The translations under genes were made by a program, and so were the position numbers. Positions 1 through 9,412 of a stretch of 64,000 nucleotides of DNA are shown here, piece by piece. This stretch comes from Flavobacterium ginsengisoli (lineage in GTDB: Bacteria; Bacteroidota; Bacteroidia; Flavobacteriales; Flavobacteriaceae), in NCBI RefSeq assembly GCF_029625315.1, contig NZ_CP121110.1, positions 1,603,501 to 1,667,500 of the forward strand. Direction: 5' to 3'. Below the pieces are notes generated by a model, which was not told the DNA's origin, made no database searches, and worked only from the letters and a program-made list of their open reading frames with translations. The first letter of the stretch is position 1, and the number at the start of each line of letters is the position of its first letter.

Positions 1-2
1 CT

Positions 3-746
3 ACAATTCCTAAAGCGACAGAAACACATTCTTTTCAAGATAATGTATTAATAAAACTAGAAGATGTTTCTGTAAGCTACGAAGAAAGAAAAATCATAAA
101 CAAGATTTCTTGGACAGTTAAGCAAGGCGAATTCTGGCAATTAATTGGCCCGAATGGCTCAGGAAAAAGTACTATCTTATCCTTAATTACAGGTGATAAT
201 CCGAAAGGTTTTGGACAGGATTTATTTTTGTTTGGAAGAAAAAAAGGAACAGGAGAAAGTGTTTGGGAAATCAAAAAACAAATCGGAATTTTTACTACTT
301 CTATGACCGATTTATTTCAAAAAGGCCACACATTAGAACAAATGATTTTATCAGGATTTTTCGATTCTATCGGATTGTACACCGAACCTACAACGCATCA
401 AAAACAAATTGTAAATCAATGGCTTGAAGTGATAGAAATGACACATTTAAGAAAAAAACGCTTTATTGATCTTTCTATTGGACAGCAGCGTGTAGCTTTA
501 ATTGTTCGTGCCGTTTTAAAACATCCGCCGTTATTAATTTTAGACGAACCAGTTGAAGGTTTGGATGATGAAAATGTAGATTTGGTTATCCAATTAATCA
601 ACACCATCAAACAAGAAACAAATGTGAGTATAATTTATGTTTCTCACCGAATTGAACAAGGCCTTGCCCCTACTTCTGTTTTCGAACTTTTGCCTTCAGA
701 AACAGGTTCAATCGGAAAAATAAAATACCATTCAGAATTAAATTAA
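3..746 (+). CDS. ABC transporter ATP-binding protein (ModF-like), 5' end outside window
   Basis: The reading frame is open from the first bases of the window, so the start lies upstream. What remains is one complete ABC nucleotide-binding domain: Walker A GPNGSGKS at about 147-170, signature LSIGQQ near 470-488, and Walker B LLILDEP followed by the D-loop near 532-560. The text before the domain looks like a linker, so this is probably the second domain of a two-domain soluble ATPase of the ModF type. That assignment is inference from the spacing and from the short C-terminal tail; no permease is visible. The next gene begins at the base after its stop codon. Confidence 0.8.
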   Translation, partial: TIPKATETHSFQDNVLIKLEDVSVSYEERKIINKISWTVKQGEFWQLIGPNGSGKSTILSLITGDNPKGFGQDLFLFGRKKGTGESVWEIKKQIGIFTTSMTDLFQKGHTLEQMILSGFFDSIGLYTEPTTHQKQIVNQWLEVIEMTHLRKKRFIDLSIGQQRVALIVRAVLKHPPLLILDEPVEGLDDENVDLVIQLINTIKQETNVSIIYVSHRIEQGLAPTSVFELLPSETGSIGKIKYHSELN

Positions 747-1358
747 ATGAAAATAAAATTTGCAGTCTTTCTGATTTTACAACTAATCTTGATTTCGTGT
801 TCCAGCACGATTTCAACAGTAAAAAAAGAATATACTTTAAACAATTCTAGAGAACTAAAATCAAATTGGACGATTAATTCTAAAGAGTGGATTCTAAAAA
901 ATGATACTCTTATAGGAAACGGTTCTCTTTCGCCTTGGGGAGTTTTAGTTTCAAAAAAACAGCTCCCAAAAAATTATGCTATTGATTTTAAAGTCAACAT
1001 GACAAATGCATCTTTATTCGAAATTATGCTGAATTTGGATAAAGGAAAATACATTAGAACATACTTGTATCAGATTGATCAAAACATAGTAATTGGCGAC
1101 GGAATGTATGATAAAAAAGATGATTCGTATGGCAAACGAGGTGGAAAAACGTTGTTTAGAAAGCCAATGCAATTAGAAAACAATAAATGGTATTCAGTAA
1201 AAATTAAAGTTTTAAATAATCAATTATCGTTTTCTGTTGACGATAAAACAACTTTAGAATATTCTCTTGAAAAAAGCAATCTAAACCAAAAAGGAAAATT
1301 AGGCTTTATAACCAACGGAGAAGTCAAAATAATGGATTTAAAAATCAAGTCTCTTTAG
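747..1358 (+). CDS. Lipoprotein with a predicted beta-sandwich (DUF1080-like) domain
   Basis: This 203-residue protein starts with a lipoprotein signal (lipobox LISC, Cys at about residue 18), so it is probably anchored in an envelope membrane. The rest is rich in alternating strands with motifs such as WTINSKEWILKNDTL and KLGFITNGEVKIMDLKI, which resemble the concanavalin/laminin-G-like fold of DUF1080 proteins. No catalytic residues could be picked out. The ATG follows the stop of the ABC ATPase gene with no gap, suggesting co-transcription. Function unknown; the fold call is tentative. Confidence 0.6.
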   Translation: MKIKFAVFLILQLILISCSSTISTVKKEYTLNNSRELKSNWTINSKEWILKNDTLIGNGSLSPWGVLVSKKQLPKNYAIDFKVNMTNASLFEIMLNLDKGKYIRTYLYQIDQNIVIGDGMYDKKDDSYGKRGGKTLFRKPMQLENNKWYSVKIKVLNNQLSFSVDDKTTLEYSLEKSNLNQKGKLGFITNGEVKIMDLKIKSL

Positions 1359-1373
1359 AAATAGGCATAACGA

Positions 1374-1859
1374 ATGGAAAAATACGAGATCTTGCAAAAT
1401 GGTGATAACGAAATGACTATTTCATTTTATTTCAATAAAAAATCACTGATTGTTCCTTGGATAATTTTCTTTTCAATATTGCTATTAATTGTAAGCAAGT
1501 TAAACCCTGACCTAATCGCTGAAACCTTTATCTCAATAATCATTGCAATGTCAGCACTCACATATGTACTGTTTAATGATTATTTTGAATGGTACAAAAA
1601 CAAATTTCATGTGTTTAGCATTAGAGATGAAGATTTGTATATCAATAATAAATTTCACTGCAAATTGTACAAATTACAATCTGTAAATGTAGTTTATCTC
1701 AACGGGAAATACAGTTTAGGCTGGAAAGTATACTTGGATGTTTTTCCTATTTCATCAAATGACTACATCATAAAAAAACATTTATTAGAAAAAGACGCAC
1801 ACGAAATAGCAGAAAAAATTTCAATATTTCTAAACAGAAATGTAAAAATAGAATCATAA
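1374..1859 (+). CDS. Small membrane protein, function unknown
   Basis: The 161-residue protein has two hydrophobic segments near the N-terminus (about residues 26-44 and 50-68), followed by a roughly 90-residue soluble tail. This is the layout of small PH-like membrane proteins, but no family was recognised. It lies 15 bases downstream of the lipoprotein gene and ends just before a strong terminator, so it is probably the last gene of that transcript. Confidence 0.55.
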   Translation: MEKYEILQNGDNEMTISFYFNKKSLIVPWIIFFSILLLIVSKLNPDLIAETFISIIIAMSALTYVLFNDYFEWYKNKFHVFSIRDEDLYINNKFHCKLYKLQSVNVVYLNGKYSLGWKVYLDVFPISSNDYIIKKHLLEKDAHEIAEKISIFLNRNVKIES

Positions 1860-1860
1860 A

Positions 1861-1890
1861 AAAAGCTCCCAAAAGGAGCTTTTTTTTATT
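1861..1890 (+). terminator. Rho-independent terminator
   Basis: AAAAGCTCC and GGAGCTTTT form a stem around a short A-rich loop and are followed by a run of T. It directly follows the stop of the small membrane protein gene, and may also serve the opposing rluD gene. Confidence 0.85.
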
Positions 1891-1930
1891 AGTCTACATT
1901 ATCTAATTTTCTAATTGACAAATTATCTAA

Positions 1931-2972
1931 TTATTCCTCATCAACATTATGTGACTTCACATAATTCTGCCATTTTTCAATACAATCTTTAAAATCCTGA
2001 GGAAGTTCAGTATCAAAACGCATCATTTCGCCAGTAGTCGGATGAACAAAACCAAGCGTTTTAGCATGCAATGCCTGACGTGGTAACGCTTTAAAACAAT
2101 TCTCTATAAACTGTTTGTATTTGGTAAAAGTAGTTCCTTTCAAAATCAAATGCCCGCCGTAACGTTCATCATTAAATAAAGGATGTCCGATGTGTTTCAT
2201 ATGCGCACGAATCTGATGTGTTCTTCCTGTTTCCAGTTTACAAGAAATAAGAGTTACATAACCAAAACGTTCCAAAACTTTATAATGCGTAATTGCAGGT
2301 TTACCAATTTCTGGATCATCAAAAACTGCCATTTGCATACGATCTTTTAGATGTCTTGCAAGATTTCCTTCAATTGTACCGCTATCTGCCACAACATTTC
2401 CCCAAACTAGAGCAATATACTCACGTTCGGTAGTTTTAGCTTCAAACTGCTTTGCTAGATGCGTCATAGCGGCTTCCGTTTTGGCTACAACCAAAAGACC
2501 AGAAGTATCTTTATCAATTCTATGAACCAAACCTGGACGTTCAGCTGCTATTCATTGGCAAATTATCAAAATGATGCGCCAAAGCATTTACCAAAGTTCC
2601 AGTATAGTTTCCGTGACCAGGATGCACAACCATTCCAGGCTCTTTATTAATCAATAAAAGAGCATCGTCTTCATAAACAATATTCAACGGAATATCTTCA
2701 GGAAGAATATGATTTTCAAACGGAGGATGCGACAACATTACCGTTATCACATCAAAAGGTTTTACTTTGTAATTTGATTTTACTGGAACATCATTTACAA
2801 AGATATTTCCGTTAGTTGCCGCATTCTGAATTTTATTTCGTGTGGCATTCGGAATCAAATACATTAAATATTTGTCAATACGCAAAAACGCTTGACCTTT
2901 TGGGACTTCAAATCTATAATGTTCGAATAATTCGTCTTCTAGATCTAAATTTTCTTCAATATTATTGTTCAT
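1931..2972 (-). CDS. rluD: RluA/RluD-family 23S rRNA pseudouridine synthase (frameshifted in this sequence)
   Basis: It isomerises uridines of 23S rRNA to pseudouridine. The N-terminal half (2541-2972) has an S4 RNA-binding domain and the start of the catalytic domain. The other half (1931-2530) carries the catalytic motif HRIDKDTSGLL, with its active-site Asp. The two halves are in different frames. Deleting one base next to the GCTGC at 2544-2548 joins them as ...NLPMNSSERPGLVHRID..., the usual family sequence of about 347 residues. I read this as one intact gene with a sequencing error. Its ATG overlaps the stop of the upstream PASTA gene by 11 bases, suggesting translational coupling. Confidence 0.85.
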
Positions 2973-3579
2973 CTGCTGGGGTTTCTACAGGCACTGCAGT
3001 ACTGTCTGCCTGACTATCATCTACATAACTTGCTTTTCCGTCTCCTAAAACCAAATCAATTTTAGAAGCCTTAAGCACGCGATCTCCTACTTTTAAGTTT
3101 CTTCCTTTATAACGCATTTCCAATACCATATCTTTTCCAAGATTTGGAATATACGTAATCGTTCCTGGCTCAAGACCTAACGCTTTTAACGTTGGTACAG
3201 CTTCACGATATGTTTTCTCGATTAAATCTGGAATTTTCACAGAAGAAAAACCAGAAGCATTAATCTTGATATAAATTTTTCTACCCACTTTTACCATTGT
3301 TCCTGGCAACGGATCTTGCTCAACAACACTATATTTTGGGTATTCACTTCTGTAATCAACACTGTCCAAAAGAACGTAATCTAAATCCAACTCGTCCAGT
3401 TTTTGTTCTACTTGCTCTTCAGTCAATTTAGACAAATTCGGCACCGCAATTTCGTGTCCGTGATCTGTTGTAAAAGTTAACCAATGCATAAATAAATAAC
3501 CAATAACCGCAATAATAGCTGCGGCAGCAAGCAATTGCAAGAAAAAAACTCGGCTTGTTAAATACTGACGTAAACTCAT
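2962..3579 (-). CDS. PASTA-domain membrane protein
   Basis: The 205-residue protein has one N-terminal membrane helix (about residues 10-32) followed by PASTA repeats, for example NLSKLTEEQVEQKLDEL and IPDLIEKTYREAVPTLKAL. PASTA domains bind peptidoglycan or muropeptides. There is no kinase domain, so this is the stand-alone flavobacterial form. It is divergent from ddl (D-Ala-D-Ala ligase) and overlaps rluD, an arrangement that fits a cell-wall role, though its exact job is unknown. Confidence 0.8.
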   Translation of the reverse strand: MSLRQYLTSRVFFLQLLAAAAIIAVIGYLFMHWLTFTTDHGHEIAVPNLSKLTEEQVEQKLDELDLDYVLLDSVDYRSEYPKYSVVEQDPLPGTMVKVGRKIYIKINASGFSSVKIPDLIEKTYREAVPTLKALGLEPGTITYIPNLGKDMVLEMRYKGRNLKVGDRVLKASKIDLVLGDGKASYVDDSQADSTAVPVETPADEQ

Positions 3580-3664
3580 AAATTTATTTTTATTAGCGAC
3601 AAAGATAAAGTATTTCGTTTCAAAAAAAATGATAATTTTGTTTAAAACAAGAAAGTGCCATTAT

Positions 3665-3779
3665 TGTCATTCTGAGCGTCGCGATCCCGAAGCTTTAGAA
3701 CCGAGAAGGATTTACATAAAGTAACATTGACAATTTTTGCGGAGCTACTTGCGGAGATTTCTCCTTTTTCGAAATGACA
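3665..3779. repeat. Dispersed hairpin repeat, family C (mosaic copy)
   Basis: It begins TGTCATTCTGAGCG and ends CTTTTTCGAAATGACA. Compared with the copies at 23542, 51175 and 60994, its two outer arms belong to different subtypes and pair poorly, so it looks like a hybrid. It fills most of the gap between the PASTA gene and ddl. Confidence 0.7.
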
Positions 3780-3859
3780 ATATTGGGAAAAATCATTTTT
3801 ATCTGCGGAAGAAACTTGAAAACATTAAACTTAAAACAATTAAAAAATAAAAATATACA

Positions 3860-4831
3860 ATGAAAAACATTGCCATCATCATGGGCGGCTATTCTAGCGA
3901 ATACAAGATTTCTTTAATCAGCGGGAATGTCGTTTATCAATATCTTGACAAAACAAAATACAACGGATTCCGTATTCACATTTTTAAAGAAAAATGGGTT
4001 TATGTAGACCAAAATGATGCCGAATTCCCAATCGATAGAAATGATTTTTCAGTTACTGTAAACGGCGAAAAAATCACATTTGATTGTGTTTTCAACGCTA
4101 TTCATGGAACTCCAGGAGAAGACGGATTAATGCAAGCGTATTTCGAATTAATTGGAATGCCACAATCTTCTTGCGATTATTACCAATCTGCTCTAACATT
4201 CAATAAAAGAGATTTATTATCTGTTTTAAAACCATACGGAATCAAAACAGCGATTTCTTATTATTTAAATAAAGGAGATAAAATTAATACACAAGAAATT
4301 ATAGAAAAAGTTGGACTTCCTTGTTTTGTAAAACCAAACAAAGCAGGTTCAAGTTTCGGAATCTCAAAAGTAAAAACAGAAGCCGAACTTCCAATTGCAA
4401 TTGAAGTAGCTTACAAAGAAGACAACGAAATTATTATTGAAAGCTTCCTTGACGGAACTGAAGTATCTGTAGGTGTAATTAACTACCAAGGAGAAATCAA
4501 AGTACTGCCAATTACAGAAATTGTATCAGACAATGATTTCTTCGATTATGAAGCGAAATACGAAGGAAAATCACAAGAAATAACGCCAGCGAGAATCTCT
4601 GACGAAATGACTAGAAAAGTTGGAGAAACAGCAAAACGTGCTTACGAAGTTTTAAAAATGAAAGGTTTCTCAAGAAGCGAATTCATCATTGTAAACGACG
4701 AACCACATATGTTAGAAATGAATACTATTCCTGGCTTAACTACAGAAAGTTTGATTCCGCAACAAGCAAAAGTTGCAGGAATTTCTCTAGAAGATTTATT
4801 CACAAATGCAATTGAACTAGCTTTAAAATAG
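3860..4831 (+). CDS. ddl: D-alanine--D-alanine ligase
   Basis: The enzyme joins two D-alanines using ATP for peptidoglycan synthesis. The 323 residues have the normal length and ATP-grasp layout: N-terminal MGGYSSEYKISL, central FVKPNKAGSSFGISKV, then SRSEFI and the metal-binding EMNTIPGLT near the C-terminus. It is divergent from the PASTA gene, which also points to wall synthesis. The ATG at 3860 follows an AT-rich leader without a Shine-Dalgarno sequence, as is usual in this phylum. Confidence 0.95.
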   Translation: MKNIAIIMGGYSSEYKISLISGNVVYQYLDKTKYNGFRIHIFKEKWVYVDQNDAEFPIDRNDFSVTVNGEKITFDCVFNAIHGTPGEDGLMQAYFELIGMPQSSCDYYQSALTFNKRDLLSVLKPYGIKTAISYYLNKGDKINTQEIIEKVGLPCFVKPNKAGSSFGISKVKTEAELPIAIEVAYKEDNEIIIESFLDGTEVSVGVINYQGEIKVLPITEIVSDNDFFDYEAKYEGKSQEITPARISDEMTRKVGETAKRAYEVLKMKGFSRSEFIIVNDEPHMLEMNTIPGLTTESLIPQQAKVAGISLEDLFTNAIELALK

Positions 4832-4882
4832 TTGCTAAGATTTTAAGGTGCTAAGATCCTAAGATTTTAGCACCTTATTTTT
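4832..4882. repeat. Dispersed repeat, family A
   Basis: The segment is built of GCTAAGATTTTAAGGTGCTAAG-type words with an internal inverted repeat (GGTGCTAAGAT ... TTAGCACCTT). Related copies occur at 5699, 6912, 23668, 35293 and 59745. It may act as a weak terminator after ddl. Confidence 0.6.
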
Positions 4883-4961
4883 TAACCTTATTGTCAGACT
4901 GAACCAAGTCAAAGTCAACCTTTGTCACTTTTGTTACTCTGCATCTTTGAACCTCAAAAAA

Positions 4962-5655
4962 ATGAAAGAAATCTTTGAATGGAATAGGTTATTCTACAAC
5001 AATCTCCCAGAAACCTTTATTCTGGAAGTGATATTTCGTTCAACGGTAATGTTTACCATTTTACTTCTTACATTAAAGTTAGCAGGAAAAAGAGGCGTAA
5101 AACAATTATCTGTTTTTGAAACCGTAATTATCATTGCATTGGGTTCTGCCGCTGGCGATCCGATGTTTTATGAAGATGTCGGAATAATTCCTGCGAGCAA
5201 TCGTATTTTTAAGCATTATAATTCTTTATCGTTCTGTTACTTGGCTCACAGGAAAAAGCAAAAAATTCGAAGAGTTCATAGAAGGTAAAACCGAATGCTT
5301 GATTAACGACGGAAAATTTTCTATATCGAGTTTTAAAAAAGAAAGTTTGGCGCAAGATGAGTTTTTTGCTGAATTACGCATCAAATCGATTGAACATTTG
5401 GGGCAAGTAAAACATGCATTTATAGAAACAAGTGGCGAAATCAGTGTTTTTTATTATGAAGACAAAGATGTTGGATACGGATTGCCGATTCTGCCTTTGC
5501 TTTTTGAGAAAAAAAATAGAAGTATCCCAGAAGACGGAGTATATTCCTGCTCTTTTTGTGGTAATACTGAAAAATTAAAAAAAGGAACTTCAACTTGTAA
5601 AGACTGCAATAAAGACGAATGGGTTCCTTCAATCAATACCAAGAGAATAACATAG
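4962..5655 (+). CDS. DUF421 (YetF/YcaP-like) membrane protein with C-terminal zinc-ribbon motif (frameshifted)
   Basis: The N-terminal part has membrane helices and the family motif GSAAGDPMFYEDVGIIPA. The part from 5299 onward is the cytosolic DUF421 domain (INDGKF, GQVKHAFIETSGEISVFYY). The frames are split at 5193-5198, where GCGAGC replaces an expected GCAGC; removing the extra base gives VGIIPAAIVFLSIIILYRS and a protein of about 230 residues. The C-terminus adds CSFC ... CKDC, a likely zinc ribbon that is absent from the second DUF421 gene at 51367. ATG 4962 is preferred over the upstream TTG at 4947, which sits in repeat sequence. Function unknown. Confidence 0.75.
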
Positions 5656-5698
5656 AAAAAATTCCAAATTCAAAAAAAGAAAAAGAAAAAGAAAAACT

Positions 5699-5760
5699 AA
5701 GATTCACCACAATCCTAATAACTTAGAATCTTAGCATTTCAGAACCTTAGAACCTTAAAA
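5699..5760. repeat. Dispersed repeat, family A
   Basis: A copy of the CTTAGAATCTTAGCATTTCAG / AACCTTAGAACCTT repeat ends just before the coaD start codon. Confidence 0.6.
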
Positions 5761-5763
5761 GAA

Positions 5764-6225
5764 ATGCGAAAAGCCATATTCCCAGGATCATTTGACCCAA
5801 TTACATTAGGACACGAAGACATCATCAAAAGAGGAATTCCTTTATTTGACGAAATTGTAATAGCAATTGGTGTCAATGCCGAAAAAAAATACATGTTTTC
5901 ATTAGAAGAAAGAAAACGTTTTATCGAGGAAACCTTCAAAGACGAACCAAAAGTTACGGTTATCACTTATGAAGGATTAACAATCGATTTGGCAAAAAAA
6001 GAAAAAGCCAACTTCATTTTGAGAGGTCTTCGCAACCCAGCCGATTTTGAGTTTGAAAAAGCCATTGCACACACGAATAGAAAACTTTCTAAAATAGAAA
6101 CCGTTTTCCTATTGACAGCTGCAAGTACATCATTTATCAGTTCAAGCATTGTACGCGATGTATTGCGTCATGGTGGCGAATATGAACAATTGGTTCCAAA
6201 AGCTGTTAGGATAAAAGAAAAATAA
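5764..6225 (+). CDS. coaD: Pantetheine-phosphate adenylyltransferase
   Basis: It transfers AMP from ATP to 4'-phosphopantetheine, the fourth step of coenzyme A synthesis. The 153-residue length is typical. Visible motifs are FPGSFDPITLGH (nucleotidyltransferase TxGH), RGLRNPADFEFE, and ISSSIVRDV near the C-terminus. It may be read through from the DUF421 gene, with only a family A repeat between them. Confidence 0.95.
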   Translation: MRKAIFPGSFDPITLGHEDIIKRGIPLFDEIVIAIGVNAEKKYMFSLEERKRFIEETFKDEPKVTVITYEGLTIDLAKKEKANFILRGLRNPADFEFEKAIAHTNRKLSKIETVFLLTAASTSFISSSIVRDVLRHGGEYEQLVPKAVRIKEK

Positions 6226-6331
6226 GGCAAAAAATCAATCAACCGATTTAAAGAACATCCAAACCTTGACATAAACTTGCAATCCAAACAAATTATAAGT
6301 AATTTCGCATTTTTAAAATAAAACCCAAATA

Positions 6332-6910
6332 ATGAGCATCGAAAGAGAATTAAGCAAAAGAAGTGGCGCTAAATGCGAACTTTGTGGAGCTGAAGAAAAT
6401 TTAAAAGTTTATCAAGTCCTTCCAACTAAAAAAGGAGGTATTGATGAAGCCGTATTTGCCTGTAACACTTGTATTGACCAAATTGAAAATCCAGATAATG
6501 TAGATTTAAATCACTGGAAATGCCTTAACGACAGTATGTGGAATGAAAATATTCCGGTACAAGTTGTGGCTTGGAGAATGTTAAGCCGTATGCGCGCTGC
6601 GGGATGGCCACAAGAGTTGCTTGATATGATGTACTTAGACGAAGATACTCTAGAATGGGCAAAAGCAACGGGAGAAGGCGAAGATGATGAAAATAAATTA
6701 GTTCACCGCGACAGTAACGGCGTAGTACTACAACACGGAGATTCTGTAGTTTTAATCAAAGATCTTAAAGTAAAAGGATCTAGCATGGTTGCCAAACAAG
6801 GAACTGCCGTTAGAAACATCCGTTTAGACCACGAAAACGCTGAATACATTGAGGGAAAAGTAGACGGCCAGCAAATTGTGATTATTACACAATACGTGAA
6901 GAAAATTTAA
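6332..6910 (+). CDS. PhnA-domain zinc-ribbon protein
   Basis: The 192-residue protein starts with a zinc ribbon (CELCGAEENL ... CNTCIDQI, Cys pairs at about residues 15/18 and 48/51). It ends with the PhnA C-terminal domain (HRDSNGVVLQHGDSVVLIKDL ... IEGKVDGQQIVI). The family is named from the E. coli phn region, but the protein is not required for phosphonate use and its role is unknown. It is longer than E. coli PhnA because of a middle segment (about residues 60-120). Confidence 0.8.
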   Translation: MSIERELSKRSGAKCELCGAEENLKVYQVLPTKKGGIDEAVFACNTCIDQIENPDNVDLNHWKCLNDSMWNENIPVQVVAWRMLSRMRAAGWPQELLDMMYLDEDTLEWAKATGEGEDDENKLVHRDSNGVVLQHGDSVVLIKDLKVKGSSMVAKQGTAVRNIRLDHENAEYIEGKVDGQQIVIITQYVKKI

Positions 6911-6911
6911 A

Positions 6912-6955
6912 AAAAGGTGCTGAGGTTCTGAGATGCTAAGATTCTAAGCTTTTTT
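6912..6955. repeat. Dispersed repeat, family A
   Basis: GGTGCTGAGGTTCTGAGATG followed by CTAAGATTCTAAGC lies immediately after the PhnA-domain gene. Confidence 0.5.
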
Positions 6956-6968
6956 TTAGAATACTAAT

Positions 6969-7095
6969 AATTTAACCGCAAAGCACACAAAAAAAACGCA
7001 AAGTTCGCAAAGTTTTATCCACAAAGCTTTGCGAACTTTTTACTTTTATAAAGTCTTTAAAATTAAAAAACTTAGCGTGCTTTGCGTTAAAATTA
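6969..7095. repeat. Dispersed palindromic repeat, family B
   Basis: The copy begins AACCGCAAAGCACAC and ends with the complementary GTGCTTTGCGTTAAAAT. An inner inverted pair AAGTTCGCAAAG / CTTTGCGAACTTT forms the core. Copies recur at 9211, 11147, 22993, 42076 and 61126. With the family A copy it explains the 276-base gap before 7187. Confidence 0.75.
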
Positions 7096-7127
7096 AAGAC
7101 AAAGTTTATCAGCTTGAAACCTGAAAC

Positions 7128-7164
7128 AAAAAAGCCCGTTCATAAAACTGAACGGGCTTTTTAA
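7128..7164. terminator. Bidirectional Rho-independent terminator
   Basis: AAAAAGCCCGTTC and GAACGGGCTTTTT pair around ATAAAACT, with A and T runs on both sides. It lies just 3' of the leftward gene ending at 7187. Confidence 0.85.
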
Positions 7165-7186
7165 ATATATTGTTTCTAACGAAAAA

Positions 7187-7630
7187 TTATTTTTGGAATA
7201 ATTTACTGATTTGATCTTTTACGAATGGCTCAGAAACGTTGTTTGTTGCTGCGTCTCTTTCTTTTCCAGAAACCATAAATTGAACTGTAGCTTTGTCTGG
7301 AACCACATTTCCTGTGTAGTGCAACCAAATGTAGTTGTTAGGTAACTCTAATTTGATGTCGTACAACGGAGAAGCTGTAAATCCGCCCATGATAATGTTG
7401 TATAAAGAGTTATAAGCATTATCAATGTTTTTGAATGAAAATTTTCTCAAAGTCGAATCATCATCACTTTGAACGATAGTGTAATACACAGTGTATTCGT
7501 CACCAATTTTCTGAATGTAATTATTATTTACTTTTCCTAATTTTTCTACAGGAACTGTTTCTAGTACCTTAACCTGTGCAAACGAAATAAAAGTAAAAAA
7601 CAATGCGGCAAGAGTAATAATCTTTTTCAT
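7187..7630 (-). CDS. Secreted protein, function unknown
   Basis: The 147-residue protein has a clear Sec signal peptide (KKIITLAALFFTFISFAQ, cleavage after about residue 18), so it is periplasmic or surface exposed. The mature part mixes strands and helices, with conserved-looking DEYTVYYTI and YIWLHYTGNVVPDKATV, but no known family was recognised. It is transcribed alone and followed by a strong terminator. Confidence 0.65.
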   Translation of the reverse strand: MKKIITLAALFFTFISFAQVKVLETVPVEKLGKVNNNYIQKIGDEYTVYYTIVQSDDDSTLRKFSFKNIDNAYNSLYNIIMGGFTASPLYDIKLELPNNYIWLHYTGNVVPDKATVQFMVSGKERDAATNNVSEPFVKDQISKLFQK

Positions 7631-7823
7631 ATAGTATTTGGGGTTACAATTTTACGAACACAAAAAAACATAGAAATATTGAAAAAACACCTATCAATTC
7701 GTTATTTTTTTAACATAAAATTGTAAAACTTAGTTACATAATCATAATTTACTGAATTACAAACACATAAATCATAAAAAACTCCAAAATACAAATCTAA
7801 ATTAACGCTCTAAAATCTAAAAT

Positions 7824-9186
7824 TTAATACTTTCCTCTCTTCTCCTCTTCTTCTTTCTTAATAACATTACGGGCAACTTCGATTTTAAACTTCTTGCCTT
7901 TCATTTTTTCATCTTTAACGTTTTTCAGAAGATCTTTTACTTTATTGTATTTTACTGTCGCAAACGAAACAAAATCTTTTACTTCAATTAATCCTAAATC
8001 GTCTTTTTCTAATTTTCCCTTTTGAGAAAAGAATCCTACGATATCAAATTTATTCAACTTGGTTTTCTTTCCACCGCTAATGTAAATAGTCTGAAATTGA
8101 GGCGGATTCGGAAGCGAAACTTTTCCTTCAACATCCAAAACCTTCATTTCATAATCTATATAATCCAATTGTTTTTCACTTTCGTGAATGATCACATACG
8201 CAGTTCCTGTCGCCTGCATACGCGCTGTACGTCCGTTTCTATGCGTAAACTCGTCTTCTTTTAAAGGCAGATGATAATGAATAACATGTTTCATTTCTGG
8301 AATATCCAAACCTCTTCGTCGCCAAATCGGTTGTTACCAAATACGTTACACTTCCATTTCTAAACTGAATCAAAGCACGCTCACGTTCTTCTTGATCCAT
8401 TCCGCCATGATAATAAACCGAATAGATTCCTTTTTCGTTTAAAGTGTCACTAATACGCTCTGTCGCATCACGATGATTACAGAAAATAATAGCCGATTCT
8501 GATTTTAAAGAACAAATCAAGTTAAACAAACTCTGCAATTTATCTTTTGCTGGCGAAATCACCATTTTCATCGAAAGATTTGTCTTTTCTTCTTCCTCTG
8601 GAATAAAATCCAAAACAACTGGATTTATAACCCTAGTATATTTCGGAATCTCAATATCTGAAGTTGCCGAAACTAAAACATGTTTGTTTACTTTCGATAA
8701 TCTTCCAATTATAAAAGACATTTGCTCATGAAAACCTAATTGCAACGATTTATCAAACTCGTCTAAAACTAAAGTCTGAATTTTATCGGTTCTAAAAGTT
8801 TCTCTCTCGATATGATCGGCAATTCTTCCAGGAGTTCCAATTAAAACCGCTGGCGGATTGCTTAAGTTTTTGATTTCAGTATCAATTGAATGTCCGCCAT
8901 AACAAATATTGACTTTGTACTGCGTTCCCATTTTTTTCCAAACCTGTTCAATTTGAAGCCCTAATTCACGAGACGGAACCAAAATCAAACATTGAACAGA
9001 AAGTATTTCAGGCTGTAACAATTCTAAAATAGGAAGCAAAAACGCCAATGTTTTCCCAGATCCTGTTGGAGAAAGTAATAAAACGTTGTTTTCGTTTAAA
9101 ATAGCATCGTGTGCCATTTCCTGCATTTCGTTTAGGCTCTGAATTCCTAAATTCGAAAGTATATCGTTGGAATGGTGTTTTTTCAT
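7824..9186 (-). CDS. DbpA-type DEAD-box RNA helicase (frameshifted)
   Basis: This is an ATP-dependent RNA helicase, probably acting in ribosome assembly. Motif I is SPTGSGKT and motif II is DEFD instead of the usual DEAD. Motif III is SAT, and the second RecA domain has YYHGGMDQEERERAL and HRNGRTARM. The last ~75 residues (FDIVGFFSQKGKL ... KKFKIEVAR) match a DbpA RNA-binding domain. The frame breaks at 8313-8323; one base less gives VTTDLA(T/A)RGLDIPEMKH and a normal protein of about 453 residues. The expected AAR codons would contain GCAGC, in line with the other insertion sites. Confidence 0.85.
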
Positions 9187-9210
9187 GCTCGCAAAAGTAG
9201 GGAAAGTTTT

Positions 9211-9333
9211 TTAACCGCAAAGCACGCAAAGGTTTACGCAAAGTTCACAAAGTTTAAGTTCAAAGCTTTGCGAACTTTGCGTTTTTACAAAACCTGAAAG
9301 ACAAAAAACTTTGCGTGCTTTGCGGTTAAAAAA
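9211..9333. repeat. Dispersed palindromic repeat, family B
   Basis: ACCGCAAAGCACGCAAAG at one end is complementary to CTTTGCGTGCTTTGCGGT at the other, with a nested AAGTTCACAAAG / CTTTGCGAACTT pair. It fills the gap between the helicase gene and the peptidase promoter. Confidence 0.8.
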
Positions 9334-9384
9334 ACACAAAGTACATGAAACCTGAAACTTGAAACCTGAAACAAATAAAACTAT

Positions 9385-9392
9385 TATATTTG
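9385..9392 (+). promoter_or_regulatory. Putative -7 promoter element of the M14 peptidase gene
   Basis: TATATTTG matches the Bacteroidota -7 consensus TAnnTTTG and lies 20 bases before ATG 9413. This placement also argues against a start further upstream at 9359. Confidence 0.5.
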
Positions 9393-9412
9393 ACCATCAA
9401 AAACCCAAAACC

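Noticed and set aside
6969..9333. CRISPR array made from the repeated CTTTGCG blocks
   Set aside because: Copies are palindromic, irregularly spaced over kilobases and lack regular spacers; no cas genes are present.
9359..9412. Extended N-terminus of the M14 peptidase
   Set aside because: A TAnnTTTG box lies between 9359 and 9413, and the signal peptide starts at 9413.
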